DNA of 40,387 nt from Hyphomicrobiales bacterium (GCA_003152455.1 PMAF01000232.1:1-40387); one strand, 5' to 3'. Numbered from the stretch's first letter, positions 1 through 7,846 are shown. Notes: generated from the letters alone by a model not told the origin. Program-made: numbers and translations.

Positions 1-113
1 AGCAGCACCAGCATCACGTCGACCATCGGCGTGACGTTGATCTCGCTCATCACCTTTTGACGGTGATGCTTCCTGCGTCCGATGCTTGGCGTGCCGGCGT
101 TGGCTGCTGCCAT
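1..113 (-). CDS. tolR: TolR, N-terminal part (cut by window edge)
   Basis: Reading the minus strand from an ATG at 113-111 gives about 37 residues: a basic, Ala-rich start, then KVMSEINVTPMVDVMLVLL running off the window. The EINVTPMVDVML stretch is the hallmark of the ExbD/TolR family. Its Asp sits at the start of the single membrane helix and is the proton-carrying residue of TolQR-type motors. TolR is the inner-membrane partner of TolQ in the Tol-Pal envelope-constriction system. It follows tolQ on the same strand with a 63-bp gap that holds a palindromic repeat. Only the N-terminus is visible, so the periplasmic domain cannot be judged. Confidence 0.9.
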   Translation of the reverse strand, partial: MAAANAGTPSIGRRKHHRQKVMSEINVTPMVDVMLVL

Positions 114-129
114 GATTAGCTATCCCCGC

Positions 130-174
130 GCATGATCTGTTCCGAAAGCCGGTGCCCACTTTTCGGGATCATGC
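130..174. repeat. Palindromic intergenic repeat, copy A (tolQ/tolR gap)
   Basis: A 45-bp imperfect palindrome begins GCATGATC and ends GATCATGC, with the core CCGAAAGCCGG...CCCACTTTTCGG. The same element, inverted, lies between gap and pgk (16419-16463), and a decayed form lies at 12752-12790. It ends 2 bp before the tolQ stop codon, so it sits inside the tolQR transcript and could fold as a hairpin in the mRNA. Elements of this sequence are widespread in Rhizobiales genomes, to my knowledge. Confidence 0.8.
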
Positions 175-176
175 GC

Positions 177-890
177 CTACCCGCGTTCGTCGATCTGGCG
201 CGACAGGATGGCGGCAAATTCGTCGGCAAAGCCCTCCAGCCGCTGCGCCTGCTTGTTCACCTCGGACGCGAACTTGTTATAGAAAATAGTCGCCGGTATG
301 GCGGCGACAAGGCCGATTGCGGTCGCAAACAGCGCTTCCGCGATGCCGGGCGCCACAACCGCTAACGATGTGTTCTTCGAGGCGGCGATCGACTGGAAGC
401 TGGTCATGATGCCCCAAACCGTGCCGAACAGGCCGATGAACGGGCCGGCCGAGCCGACGGTGGCCAAGACCAAGAGCCGGCGTTCGAGCCGCTCGACCTC
501 GCGCGCGATGGTCACCTCCATCACCTTCTCGATCCGCATCTGCAGGCCGGCGAAGGATTTCGGCGCCCCCTCGAAGCTGCGCTTCCATTCCCGCATGGCC
601 GCGACGAACAGCGCCGCCATCGAATGGGTCGGCTTGGAGGACAGCGAGCGGTAGAGCTCCTCCAGCGACTGGCCTGACCAGAATGCGGTCTCGAAACGGT
701 CCATGGCGCGCTTGGTGCGGGTGTAGAGCACGGTCTTGTCGATCGCGATCGCCCATACCCAGACCGAGCAGATCAACAGCCCGACCATGACCGCCTTGAC
801 GATCCAATGGGCGTGCCAGAACAGCGTGAACAGCGAGAGGTCGGAAGAGGTGAGCGGGAGCACCGACTGTGCCACGTCGGCAGGATTCAT
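177..890 (-). CDS. tolQ: TolQ, proton-channel subunit of Tol-Pal
   Basis: The 237-residue protein is of the MotA/TolQ/ExbB family. It has a first membrane helix at about residues 24-48, a long cytoplasmic region, then two helices at about 141-165 (GPFIGLFGTVWGIMTSF) and 178-205 (APGIAEALFATAIGLVAAIPA). The GLFGTVWGIM and AEALFATAIGL signatures and the length match TolQ. It forms the inner-membrane channel that uses proton flow to energise TolA/TolR during outer-membrane constriction. The ATG at 890 follows GGAAAGGA, a good ribosome site. tolR follows. The usual upstream partner ybgC is not adjacent but lies 3.3 kb away beyond an accessory block, so tolQ probably has its own promoter in 891-1217. 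Confidence 0.93.
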   Translation of the reverse strand: MNPADVAQSVLPLTSSDLSLFTLFWHAHWIVKAVMVGLLICSVWVWAIAIDKTVLYTRTKRAMDRFETAFWSGQSLEELYRSLSSKPTHSMAALFVAAMREWKRSFEGAPKSFAGLQMRIEKVMEVTIAREVERLERRLLVLATVGSAGPFIGLFGTVWGIMTSFQSIAASKNTSLAVVAPGIAEALFATAIGLVAAIPATIFYNKFASEVNKQAQRLEGFADEFAAILSRQIDERG

Positions 891-1217
891 TGGCAGTCCT
901 TTCCGCTGTCCGGCTCAAGTCGGTCAAACCGGTGCGGCGCACAATGCTCGGACCAAGATGAGCGCGCCGTGGGTCCCGTCACGCGCTCAACCGCAAACCG
1001 AATGTTTCGCGAAAACCGTCAAGTCCCGCCACCGGCAGGCTTAACGAAATCCCCGCGAAACTTGGCCAAACTAGGGCACAGAACGGGTCTTAGCCCCTTA
1101 AACAGCGCTGATTGTGGTTAAGGATTGGTTACCGCGGAGGTTCCGCCTTGCCGTTGACCGGCAATAGCGCCTCGACTTTGATGTCGGCTCTCATCCTGGC
1201 GAGACAGGCGGCCGATC
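891..1217. other. Gene-free stretch between tolQ and the broken dioxygenase gene
   Basis: These 327 bp lie between divergent genes and should hold the tolQ promoter on the minus strand and any promoter of the plus-strand gene. I see no clear -35/-10 pair for either. One inverted CCTTAA...TTAAGG pair lies near 1096-1125, but its 16-bp spacing fits no binding site I can name. Confidence 0.4.
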
Positions 1218-2291
1218 ATGACGCTGATGGACGCTTCCCTTCCCCGGCCCGCCTCCACGCTGGCGGACGCGACCGAGGTCGGTTCGCTCGGCATCTATCA
1301 ACTCAAGCGCTACTGGTCGCGCACCATGGCGGGACGGCAACGCCGGTTCATGCCCACCGACCAGCACGACCGGCATCTCGACCATCTTGTCATTCATGCC
1401 ACCGGGCTCGGGCTCGAACAGACCGCGAGTTATCTCGGGTCTAACGCGCCGACTTTCGAAGAATTCGAGCGCTGGATCCTAGCCACCACCGGCGGCGTCG
1501 AGCCGATGCGAGTCGCGCGCATCAATGCCGCCGGCGCGGGCGCCGCTTACCCGGACGAAATCAAGCGCCAGCTTGCGGCGGTGGAGGCGAGCGATCCGGT
1601 ATTATCCGCCGACGATCTGGCGTTCTGGGACGAGTACGGTTACGTCGTGCTGCACGATGCCGTCGCTCCCGCGAGCCGGGAGGCTGCAACGCAGGCGCTG
1701 TGGGATCATCTCGGCGCGCGTCCGGACGAGCCGGACACCAGGTACAGGCGCCGCGACCACGGCATCATGGTGCAGTATTTCCAGCACCCCGCCTTCGAGG
1801 CCAATCGCCGCTCACCGCGCATCTACAAAGCCTTCGCGCAGCTTTGGGGCGCCCCCGATCTATGGGTCACCACCGACCGCGTCGGCTTCACCGACCGCGT
1901 CGGCTTCAATGTGCCGGAGCGTCCCGGCTGGAAATTTCCCGGGCCGGACCTGCACTAGGATGTCAGCATTAAGACGCCGATCCCGTTCGGGACGGCGGGC
2001 ATCCTCTATTTGACGGACACGCCGCCGGAGCAAGGCGCGTTCACCTTGGTGCCGGGTTTCCATCGCCGCGTTGAGGACTGGCTGAAGAGCCTGCCGCCGG
2101 GCGCCGACCCGCGCAGTCAGAATATTCACGCGCTCGGCTCGCAGCCGATCGGCGGACGCGCCGGCGATTTGATCATCTGGCATCAAGCCTTGCCGCACGG
2201 CAGCCGGCCAAACCGCGGCACGCAGCCGCGCATGGTCAAGTACATCAATATGTTTCCGACCCGCGTCGAGGTGCAGGACGTCTGGCTCTGA
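1218..2291 (+). pseudogene. Phytanoyl-CoA dioxygenase (PhyH) family protein, interrupted by a nonsense codon
   Basis: One frame of 358 codons runs from ATG 1218 to TGA 2291 but has a TAG at 1956-1958. The residues around it read PGPDLH-stop-DVSIKTPIPFG. PhyH-family Fe(II)/2-oxoglutarate oxygenases have LHWDVS here, so a single TGG-to-TAG change removes the middle residue of the His-X-Asp iron motif. The second half, still in frame, keeps the distal iron ligand and cosubstrate region (WHQALPHGSRPN, then a downstream Arg). Just before the stop, an 18-bp tandem duplication (1871-1906) repeats six residues (TDRVGF). Together these suggest a decaying gene. Readthrough or a base-call error cannot be excluded. 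If intact it would hydroxylate a small substrate, which I cannot name. It faces the DUF2852 gene tail to tail. Confidence 0.85.
1871..1906 (+). repeat. 18-bp perfect tandem duplication inside the PhyH-like gene
   Basis: The unit CACCGACCGCGTCGGCTT occurs twice back to back (1871-1888 and 1889-1906). It keeps the reading frame and adds six residues. A perfect copy implies a recent slippage event. Confidence 0.95.
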
Positions 2292-2300
2292 CGGCGCGAA

Positions 2301-2330
2301 AAGAAAGCCGCCCGCCTGTTGCCAGGCGGA
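2301..2330 (-). terminator. Intrinsic terminator of the DUF2852 gene
   Basis: CCGCCTG (2312-2318), loop TTGC, CAGGCGG (2323-2329) form a 7-bp GC stem. Read on the minus strand it is followed by GGCTTTCTTTT, a T-rich tail. It lies about 30 bp past the stop of the minus-strand DUF2852 gene. No T-tract follows on the plus strand, so it serves the minus strand. Confidence 0.6.
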
Positions 2331-2360
2331 CGGCCCGTCCCCGGGGGGCTCGGGACTAAA

Positions 2361-2810
2361 TCAGTTTTGCGGCGGGGCGGACTCAGGACGGTTGCGGCGT
2401 TCGGCCATGAACGCATCGAACTCGGTCTTGTCCTTGGCGAAACGCAGCCGATCGAGGAATTCGCGGAACTCGCGCTGCTCGTCTTCCAACCGCTTCAAAG
2501 TCTCGCTGCGGTATTCGTCGAAGGCGTGATTGCCGCTTGACGGCGGGCTGCCCCAAAAGCCGCCACTGGGACCGCTGCTGGCGCTTCCGCCACCCATCTT
2601 GGAACGCATCCAGTCCATCTTGCGCTGCATGCGTTCCATCTTGTGCTGCCAGCGGTCATGACCGCCGTGATATCCGCATCCCATTCTTCCGCTCCCTATG
2701 GTGAAGGCGAGCACGACAAGGCCCAGCGGCCACCACGCCATAAATCCGAGGACGATCAGCGCAATCCAGGCGGGTTTGCCGAATTCATCGAGCTTGGCGG
2801 CGATGGTCAT
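2361..2810 (-). CDS. DUF2852 small membrane protein
   Basis: The 149-residue protein has one hydrophobic helix at about 14-38 (AWIALIVLGFMAWWPLGLVVLAF). A Gly/His-rich turn (GCGYHGGH) and a Met/Lys/Arg-rich amphipathic segment (HKMERMQRKMDWMRSKM) follow. After a Gly/Ser/Pro linker comes a charged helix (FDEYRSETLKRLEDEQREFREFLDRLRFAKDKTEFDAFM, given here only to locate it; key features are alternating Glu/Arg). This matches DUF2852, a family common in alphaproteobacteria with no settled function. It has its own near-consensus promoter with a palindromic operator over the -10 box (2829-2876) and a terminator at 2301-2330. It therefore looks like a single-gene unit controlled by the neighbouring TetR repressor. 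An envelope-stress or membrane-remodelling role is only a guess. Confidence 0.85.
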   Translation of the reverse strand: MTIAAKLDEFGKPAWIALIVLGFMAWWPLGLVVLAFTIGSGRMGCGYHGGHDRWQHKMERMQRKMDWMRSKMGGGSASSGPSGGFWGSPPSSGNHAFDEYRSETLKRLEDEQREFREFLDRLRFAKDKTEFDAFMAERRNRPESAPPQN

Positions 2811-2828
2811 GGCGAGGCCTCGCGTGTG

Positions 2829-2849
2829 AATGTAAATAACATTTACATT
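2829..2849. promoter_or_regulatory. Palindromic operator over the DUF2852 promoter
   Basis: AATGTAAAT, a 3-bp spacer (AAC) and ATTTACATT form a perfect 9-3-9 palindrome. It overlaps the last bases of the -10 box and the expected start point of the minus-strand promoter at 2848-2876, a classical repressor position. The same architecture (ATGTRAAT-N3-ATTWACAT) recurs at the start of the nearby tetR gene, at 3602-3622. Confidence 0.8.
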
Positions 2850-2876
2850 AGTAGGGTCGCGGCAGACTTATGTCAA
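2848..2876 (-). promoter_or_regulatory. Sigma-70-type promoter of the DUF2852 gene
   Basis: On the minus strand TTGACA (2876-2871) is separated by exactly 17 bp from TACTAA (2853-2848). Transcription would start near 2841, inside the operator, about 30 bp upstream of the ATG at 2810. Confidence 0.75.
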
Positions 2877-2953
2877 GACCCTTCACATAGGAGGCGCGGG
2901 CGACGTTGCGAGGGCTTGGGCTGCCTCTCGCCGGTACGAAAACGGAAGGCCGC

Positions 2954-3604
2954 CTAGCCGCGCGCCGCGGCTACGCCCGCGGGAAGGCCGAGGCCACGCA
3001 AATAGATCAGGAAGGCCGCTTCCAGCAGGTCCTCTGGCGGCATCGGCAACGCACGCCGCGCCGCGTCGCCGCGCGAAAACAATGAGGCGATGCCGTGGGT
3101 GAGACTCCAGATATGCAGCGCCACCATCAGCGCCGGCGGCCGTCCCTTCGCCGGCATCAGCGCCACCAGTTTCTCGGCGGCGCCGCGCAGCACCGCGAAG
3201 GCGTGTTCGCCCGCCTCGCGCAATTGCGGATCGGCGTCGGGCGGCACGCCGGCCTCGAACATGGCCGAATAGTAGGCCGGCTCGTTTTTAGCGAATTGCA
3301 GATAGGCCTTGCCGAGCCGGTCGAAGGCGGTGAACACGTCCGGCTTGCCGTCATCCCAAGCGAGCTGTTGCGCCGCGGTGAACTGCTCGAAGCCACGCCG
3401 CGCCACGTCCGACAATAATTCTTCGCGGTCGCGGAAATGCCGGTAAGGCGCCGCCGGGCTTACGCCCGCCCAACGCGCGGCGTCGGCAAAGGTGAAGCCG
3501 GCCGGCCCCTTCTCCGCGATCAGGTCGAGCGCGGCGCGCACCAAAGCTTCCTTGAGGTTGCCGTGGTGGTAGCTGCGCGGCCCGCTCTGCCTGCCCCATT
3601 TCAT
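2954..3604 (-). CDS. TetR/AcrR-family repressor with WHG-type C-terminal domain
   Basis: I choose ATG 3604, giving 216 residues starting MKWGRQSGPRSYHHGNLKEA. The SYHHGNL...ALV opening is typical of this subgroup, and longer readings only add low-complexity Arg/Ala sequence that overlaps the upstream gene. The N-terminal helix-turn-helix spans about residues 30-62 (GFTFADAARWAGVSPAAPYRH). The C-terminal ligand domain carries the W-x4-HG signature (IWSLTHGIASLF). A palindrome over its own start codon (3602-3622) matches the operator at the DUF2852 promoter, so it probably represses itself and that gene. The ATG overlaps the ancestral stop of the upstream MGMT frame (ATGA), so the two were once translationally coupled. 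There is no clear Shine-Dalgarno. The inducer is unknown. Confidence 0.88.
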   Translation of the reverse strand: MKWGRQSGPRSYHHGNLKEALVRAALDLIAEKGPAGFTFADAARWAGVSPAAPYRHFRDREELLSDVARRGFEQFTAAQQLAWDDGKPDVFTAFDRLGKAYLQFAKNEPAYYSAMFEAGVPPDADPQLREAGEHAFAVLRGAAEKLVALMPAKGRPPALMVALHIWSLTHGIASLFSRGDAARRALPMPPEDLLEAAFLIYLRGLGLPAGVAAARG

Positions 3605-4196
3605 GTGAATGGGATTAACATGAGTCTCGCCGCTGCGCGAGCAGTCATCCGCGGCGGCGAGCTTCCAAAGGCAGGCGGCCGAACAAAAGTCGGCCCGCCG
3701 GGCTGCGCGCCTTCGATGGTCAGCAACTGCAATTTTGTGACGACGCCGCCAGGCGGCCGCCCGCCGCCAGCACACGATGGCAGGGCATGACGATCGGTGT
3801 CGGGTTCTCGCCCATGGCGTGGCCGACCGCGCGCGCCAACGTCTTGTCGCCTAGCCGTTCGGCGATCTCGCCGTAGGTCATGGTCTTGCCCTGCGCGATC
3901 GTACGCGCGATGGCGTAGACAAGTTTGTTGAAGTCTGATTGGCGCTCATCGTCGATCGCAATGTCGCCGAGGTCGCGCTTTTCGCCGGCGAGCAGCGCAA
4001 CGATGCCGTCGATGGCGCGGCGGATGGCCGGCGGCGGCGAAGCGTCGATCGCCGTCGGGTGCCTGCGCTGCACGCGCGTGCGCGTGGCCGTCGCATCCTT
4101 CTCCGGCAACTGCATGCCGCAGACGCCGCGCGCGGTCCAGACGATGCCGCAGGTGCCGATGGCCGTTTCGAACAGGGTGTAGCTTTGGTCCGTCAT
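3601..4196 (-). pseudogene. ogt: Methylated-DNA-protein-cysteine methyltransferase (MGMT/Ogt), frameshifted near the active site
   Basis: The intact frame starts at ATG 4196 and codes 158 residues. It includes the DNA-binding helix (MTYGEIAERLGDKTLARAVG) and the suicide-cysteine motif PCHRV, then ends abnormally at 3720 in LAASSQNCSC. In a shifted frame the proper C-terminus continues (VVTKLQLLTIEGAQPGGPT...) to a TGA at 3603-3601 that overlaps the tetR ATG. The conserved loop that normally follows PCHRV (a G-G-F-S-x-x-G-G type segment) is missing. A deletion of about 19 bp between GGCGGC repeats near 3745-3756 explains both the loss and the frameshift. The encoded protein lacks the loop next to its catalytic Cys and probably cannot repair O6-alkylguanine. 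It starts 18 bp past the ybgC stop. Confidence 0.82.
3602..3622. promoter_or_regulatory. Second TetR-type operator, overlapping the tetR start codon
   Basis: CATGTGAAT, spacer GGG, ATTAACATG. The arms match at 8 of 9 positions and share the 9-3-9 layout and core (ATGT.AAT...ATT.ACAT) of the operator at 2829-2849. Its position over the ATG would block either transcription start or early elongation, which suggests autorepression. Confidence 0.7.
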
Positions 4197-4214
4197 GGAA
4201 TATAGGACAGGCGC

Positions 4215-4673
4215 TCAGCTTGCGCCGCCCGATTCCTGGTCCGCCTTCATGGCGATGCGCAGCGGCTTGGGGATCGGCCGTGCCCGGCCGCCGGAGACGA
4301 AGGCGACCTGCACGTGCGCCTCCACCAGCAGGTCCTCGCCGCGCATCACTTTCTGATGGAGCATCACCGAGGCGCCTTTGACCTCTTCCGGCGCGGTGAC
4401 GATGTCGAGCACGTCGTCCATGTGCGCAGGCTTGCGAAACGCAATGTCCATATGGCGCACCACGAAGGCAAAGCCCGGCGCCTCGGCGGCCGCCTGCTCG
4501 AACAGCGCGCGGTGGTCGGCGCCGATCAGGCGCAGATAATTGGTACGGCCGCGCTCCATGAAGCGCAGGTAGCTCGCGTGATAGACGACGCCGGAAAAAT
4601 CCGTGTCCTCGTAATAGACGCGTACCTGCTGATGGTGGTTGCCGTCGCGGATTGCGCCGTCGAGGTGGTTCAT
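4215..4673 (-). CDS. ybgC: YbgC, Tol-Pal-associated acyl-CoA thioesterase
   Basis: This is a hot-dog-fold thioesterase of about 152 residues. The signature YYEDTDFSGVVYHASYLRFMERGR contains the catalytic Asp in the 4-hydroxybenzoyl-CoA thioesterase-like motif (shown to locate it; the key part is DTDFSGVVYH). Such enzymes hydrolyse acyl-CoA or acyl-ACP and are linked to the Tol-Pal cluster in most proteobacteria. I prefer the ATG at 4673 (MNHLDGAIRDGNHH), which has GAGAGG 8 bp upstream. An in-frame start at 4721 would overlap ruvB. It is the last gene of ruvC-ruvA-ruvB-ybgC. In related genomes tolQ normally follows directly. Here an MGMT relic and other accessory genes intervene. Confidence 0.92.
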   Translation of the reverse strand: MNHLDGAIRDGNHHQQVRVYYEDTDFSGVVYHASYLRFMERGRTNYLRLIGADHRALFEQAAAEAPGFAFVVRHMDIAFRKPAHMDDVLDIVTAPEEVKGASVMLHQKVMRGEDLLVEAHVQVAFVSGGRARPIPKPLRIAMKADQESGGAS

Positions 4674-4698
4674 CGCAGGCCTCTCAACATGACGAAGA

Positions 4699-5742
4699 CT
4701 ATTCTGCCTCGTCCTGCCCAAACAACCCGAACTGGCTGGCGTCGCGTTGCGGCTCGGACAAACCGAGATGCTTGAAGGCGTGCGAGGTGAGCAGCCGCCC
4801 GCGCGGGGTGCGCTGGATGAAACCCTTCTGGATCAGGAAAGGCTCGATGATGTCCTCGATGGCGTCGCGTGGTTCCGACAGCGCCGCCGCCATGGTGTCG
4901 ACGCCGACCGGGCCGCCGCCATAACTGAGCGCAATGGTGGAGAGATAGCGCCGGTCCATGGCATCGAGCCCGCTATTGTCGACTTCCAGCTCGCCGAGCG
5001 CGCGGTCGGCGATCTTGCGGTCGATGGCCTTGTCGCCGTCGACATGGGCGAAGTCGCGCACCCGGCGCAATAGCCGCCCGGCGATGCGCGGGGTGCCGCG
5101 CGCGCGGCGCGCGATTTCGTTGGCGCCGTCGGCGGTCATGCCGATGCCGAGCACGCGCGCGCCGCGATTGACGATCTGCTCGAGTTCTTCCACCGAATAG
5201 AAATTCAGCCGCACCGGAATGCCAAAACGGTCGCGCAACGGATTGGTGAGCAGGCCGGCGCGGGTGGTGGCGCCGACCAGCGTGAATGGCGCCAGATCGA
5301 TCTTCACCGAGCGCGCCGCCGGACCCTCGCCGATGATCAGGTCGAGCTGGAAGTCCTCCATCGCCGGATAAAGGATTTCCTCCACCGCCGGATTGAGCCG
5401 GTGGATCTCGTCGATGAACAGTACGTCGCGCGGCTCGAGATTGGTCAAGAGCGCGGCGAGATCGCCGGCCTTGGCGATCACCGGGCCGGAGGTGGCGCGG
5501 AAATTCACGCCCAGTTCGCGCGCCACGATCTGCGCCAGCGTCGTCTTGCCGAGGCCCGGGGGGCCTACGAACAGCACGTGGTCGAGCGCTTCTTGGCGCG
5601 AGCGCGCGGCTTCGATGAACACGCCAAGATTGGCGCGCGCCTTTTCCTGGCCGACGAATTCCGAAAGACGCTGCGGACGCAAGTTGGCGTCCACGTCATC
5701 GTCGCGCTTTTCGGCGGTCACCAGGCGGCGCGGGGTGTTCAC
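4699..5742 (-). CDS. ruvB: RuvB, Holliday-junction branch-migration helicase
   Basis: The 347-residue AAA+ ATPase has a Walker A at residues 60-70 ([11 protein letters not shown]), a Walker B at 107-114 (VLFIDEIH), the sensor stretch GATTRAG and the arginine-finger region RDRFGI. A C-terminal winged-helix DNA-binding domain ends in QRTPRGR. It drives branch migration of Holliday junctions as a hexamer with RuvA. The start is GTG at 5742, overlapping the ruvA stop (GTGA), so the two are translationally coupled. The length is normal for the family. Confidence 0.97.
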   Translation of the reverse strand: MNTPRRLVTAEKRDDDVDANLRPQRLSEFVGQEKARANLGVFIEAARSRQEALDHVLFVGPPGLGKTTLAQIVARELGVNFRATSGPVIAKAGDLAALLTNLEPRDVLFIDEIHRLNPAVEEILYPAMEDFQLDLIIGEGPAARSVKIDLAPFTLVGATTRAGLLTNPLRDRFGIPVRLNFYSVEELEQIVNRGARVLGIGMTADGANEIARRARGTPRIAGRLLRRVRDFAHVDGDKAIDRKIADRALGELEVDNSGLDAMDRRYLSTIALSYGGGPVGVDTMAAALSEPRDAIEDIIEPFLIQKGFIQRTPRGRLLTSHAFKHLGLSEPQRDASQFGLFGQDEAE

Positions 5743-6356
5743 TTCGCCAGCTCCCTCAAGCCTTGCCGGATCAGCGTCGCGGTGTCGGCGGTTTCACCGG
5801 CGCTGCGCGAGGCGGCGGTAATCGCGGCCGCCGCCTGCGGCTGGCCGTAGCCGAGATTGACCAGCGCGGAAACCGCATCCATCACCGGCTTGGGCGCGCG
5901 TTTCTCGTCGACGCTGCCTGCCAGATGCACCGCCGCCGGATCGAGGTTGGCATAAGCCGGCGCCTTGTCCTTCAATTCGGTGACGATGCGCTCGGCCACC
6001 TTGGCCCCGACGCCGGGCGAACGAGAAATCGCCGCCTTGTCGCGCATGGCGACCGCAGCGGCGAGATCGGAAACCTTCAGTGTGCCGAGCACCGACAGCG
6101 CCACCTTGGCGCCGACGCCCTGCACCGTCTGCAGCAGACGGAACCATTCGCGCTCCAGGTCGCTGGCAAAGCCGAACAGCTTGATCTGATCCTCGCGCAC
6201 GTAAGTTTCGATCGACAAAGTGGCGGCTTCGCCGGTTGCCGGCAGCGCTTGCAGCGTGCGCGGCGAGCAATGCACCTGATAGCCGACGCCGCCGACGTCG
6301 AGGATGATGTAATCCGCACCGTAGCTGTCGACGATACCCCGAAGTTTTCCGATCAT
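5739..6356 (-). CDS. ruvA: RuvA, Holliday-junction recognition subunit
   Basis: The 205-residue protein starts [10 protein letters not shown]. It has an N-terminal OB fold, two helix-hairpin-helix motifs ([13 protein letters not shown] and [13 protein letters not shown]) that bind the four-way junction, and a C-terminal three-helix domain ([16 protein letters not shown]) that contacts RuvB. The ATG at 6356 overlaps the ruvC stop codon (ATGA), and its own stop overlaps the ruvB GTG. The three ruv genes are therefore tightly coupled. Confidence 0.97.
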   Translation of the reverse strand: MIGKLRGIVDSYGADYIILDVGGVGYQVHCSPRTLQALPATGEAATLSIETYVREDQIKLFGFASDLEREWFRLLQTVQGVGAKVALSVLGTLKVSDLAAAVAMRDKAAISRSPGVGAKVAERIVTELKDKAPAYANLDPAAVHLAGSVDEKRAPKPVMDAVSALVNLGYGQPQAAAAITAASRSAGETADTATLIRQGLRELAK

Positions 6357-6862
6357 GACGCCGCCACCTTCAGCGCCGCGCTGGTGCGATGATGCGCGTG
6401 ACACACAGCGATCGCCAGCGCGTCGGCGGCGTCCTCGCTCTGCGGATCGGCCTTCGGCAGCAGCACGCCGATCATCATGCGGATCTGCGCCTTCTCGCCG
6501 TGGCCGGCGCCGACCACCGTCTTCTTCACGACGTTGGGCGCGTATTCCGCCACGATCAGCCCGGCCTTGGCCGGCACCAGCATGGCGATGCCGCGCGCTT
6601 GGCCAAGCTTGAGCGTCGCCGCCGCGTTGACGTTGACGAAGGTCGCCTCGACCGCCGCCTCGTGCGGGCGGTACTGCTCGATTACTTGGGCCAGCCCGTC
6701 ATGAATGACCACCAGCCGCTGCCCCAGCGCGGCGCGCTCGCTGGTCTCGACCGAGCCGCAAGCCACGTAAATCAGCCGGTTGCCGTCAGCCTCGACCAGC
6801 CCCCAGCCGGTGCGGCGGAGCCCAGGATCGATGCCGAGAATGCGAATCGGGTGCCCGACCAT
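6353..6862 (-). CDS. ruvC: RuvC, Holliday-junction resolvase
   Basis: The protein has 169 residues from ATG 6862 ([14 protein letters not shown]). The four acidic metal ligands of the RNase-H-like fold are visible: D12 in GIDPG, E72 in AVEATF, and D144 and D147 in [11 protein letters not shown]. The LKLGQARG helix is also conserved. It cuts Holliday junctions symmetrically after RuvAB migration. The longer in-frame start at 6916 adds an unconserved Arg/Gly segment and is less likely. It is first gene of the ruv operon, divergent from the TauE-like gene. Confidence 0.95.
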   Translation of the reverse strand: MVGHPIRILGIDPGLRRTGWGLVEADGNRLIYVACGSVETSERAALGQRLVVIHDGLAQVIEQYRPHEAAVEATFVNVNAAATLKLGQARGIAMLVPAKAGLIVAEYAPNVVKKTVVGAGHGEKAQIRMMIGVLLPKADPQSEDAADALAIAVCHAHHRTSAALKVAAS

Positions 6863-6951
6863 GGCCCGTTGATAGCCCCAAGCCCGCCTTCCGACCAGAA
6901 GCCCCACGCCTCGCAAAGCCTGCTAAAGAGGCCGCCGCCGAGTGTGAAACC

Positions 6952-7728
6952 ATGACCCAGCCGCAAATCCTCGCCGTTTTCGCCGGCGCCGCCGCCGATC
7001 CGCGCTTTCCCATCGCCTTGGGAATTGCGGCGCTGGCCGGGCTGGTGCGCGGCTTTACCGGTTTCGGATCGGCGCTCATCTATATGCCGCCGGTCTCGGC
7101 GGTGTCCAGCCCGCAGATCGCCGCGGCCACTTTGCTCCTCATCGATTCGATTTCCAGCTTGCCCGTTTCGATCCGCGCCATTCCGCAATGCAATTGGCGC
7201 GAGGTGACGCCGGTCACGATCGCCGGCGCGGCGGCGCTGCCGTTCGGCGTCGCCATCCTGGTCTATCTCGATCCGCTGCTGTTGCGCTGGCTCATCGCGG
7301 TGCTGGTACTGGTGGCGCTCGCCACGCTCGCCGCCGGCTGGCGTTATCACGGCAAGCCGACGATCGCAGCCTCGGCCGGCGTCGGCGTGCTCGCCGGGGT
7401 CGGCGCCGGCGCCGCACAAATCGGCGCGCCGCCGCTGTTGATTTATTGGCTCGGCGGGCAAAACAGCGCGGCCACGGTGCGCGCCAATATCATGGTCTAT
7501 TTCATCATGCAGGGCGCGCTGTCGATGATCGCTTATCTCTACAGCGCGCTGTTCACCGCGCAGGCCATCGTGCTGTCGGTGCTGCTCGGCGTGCCGTTCG
7601 CGGTTTTTCTGACGATCGGCGCGCGCTGGTTTCACGGCACGAGCGACGAACTGTATCGCCGCGTCGCCTATATCATCATCGCGATAGCCGGATTGATCAG
7701 CCTGCCGATATTCGACGCGCTGCGTTGA
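6952..7728 (+). CDS. TauE/SafE-family (DUF81) anion permease
   Basis: This 258-residue integral membrane protein has about eight hydrophobic segments in two repeated halves. The first repeat begins ALAGLVRGFTGFGSALIYMPP, whose G-F-x-G-F-G-x-G pattern is diagnostic of this family. The second has VGVLAGVGAGAAQIGAPPLLIYWL, with the matching G-A-A-Q-I-G-A-P-P turn. Members export sulfite, sulfoacetate or related organosulfur anions, or take up other anions. The substrate here cannot be read from sequence. It stands alone, divergent from ruvC, and is followed by a repeat hairpin. Confidence 0.88.
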   Translation: MTQPQILAVFAGAAADPRFPIALGIAALAGLVRGFTGFGSALIYMPPVSAVSSPQIAAATLLLIDSISSLPVSIRAIPQCNWREVTPVTIAGAAALPFGVAILVYLDPLLLRWLIAVLVLVALATLAAGWRYHGKPTIAASAGVGVLAGVGAGAAQIGAPPLLIYWLGGQNSAATVRANIMVYFIMQGALSMIAYLYSALFTAQAIVLSVLLGVPFAVFLTIGARWFHGTSDELYRRVAYIIIAIAGLISLPIFDALR

Positions 7729-7732
7729 CTTT

Positions 7733-7843
7733 GTCATTCCGGGGCGCGAGTGAAACGAGCGAATCCGGAATCCAGAGCAATAAGCAATTTTCGATTTGGC
7801 TCTGGATTCCGGGTCCGGCGCTGACGCGCCGTCCCGGAATGAC
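7733..7843. repeat. Long inverted-repeat hairpin (REP-like) between the permease and yebC
   Basis: The left arm reads GTCATTCCGGGGCGCGAG...GGAATCCAGAG. The right arm reads CTCTGGATTCCGGGTCCGGCG...CCGGAATGAC. The arms are complementary over much of their length and fold a 110-nt hairpin between two convergent genes, where it may also stop transcription from both sides. Confidence 0.75.
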
Positions 7844-7846
7844 GAC

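Noticed and set aside
3605-3775. 57-residue N-terminal extension of the TetR protein
   Set aside because: It is Arg/Ala-rich and overlaps the surviving C-terminal frame of the MGMT gene; the conserved TetR sequence begins at MKWGRQSGPRSYHHG.
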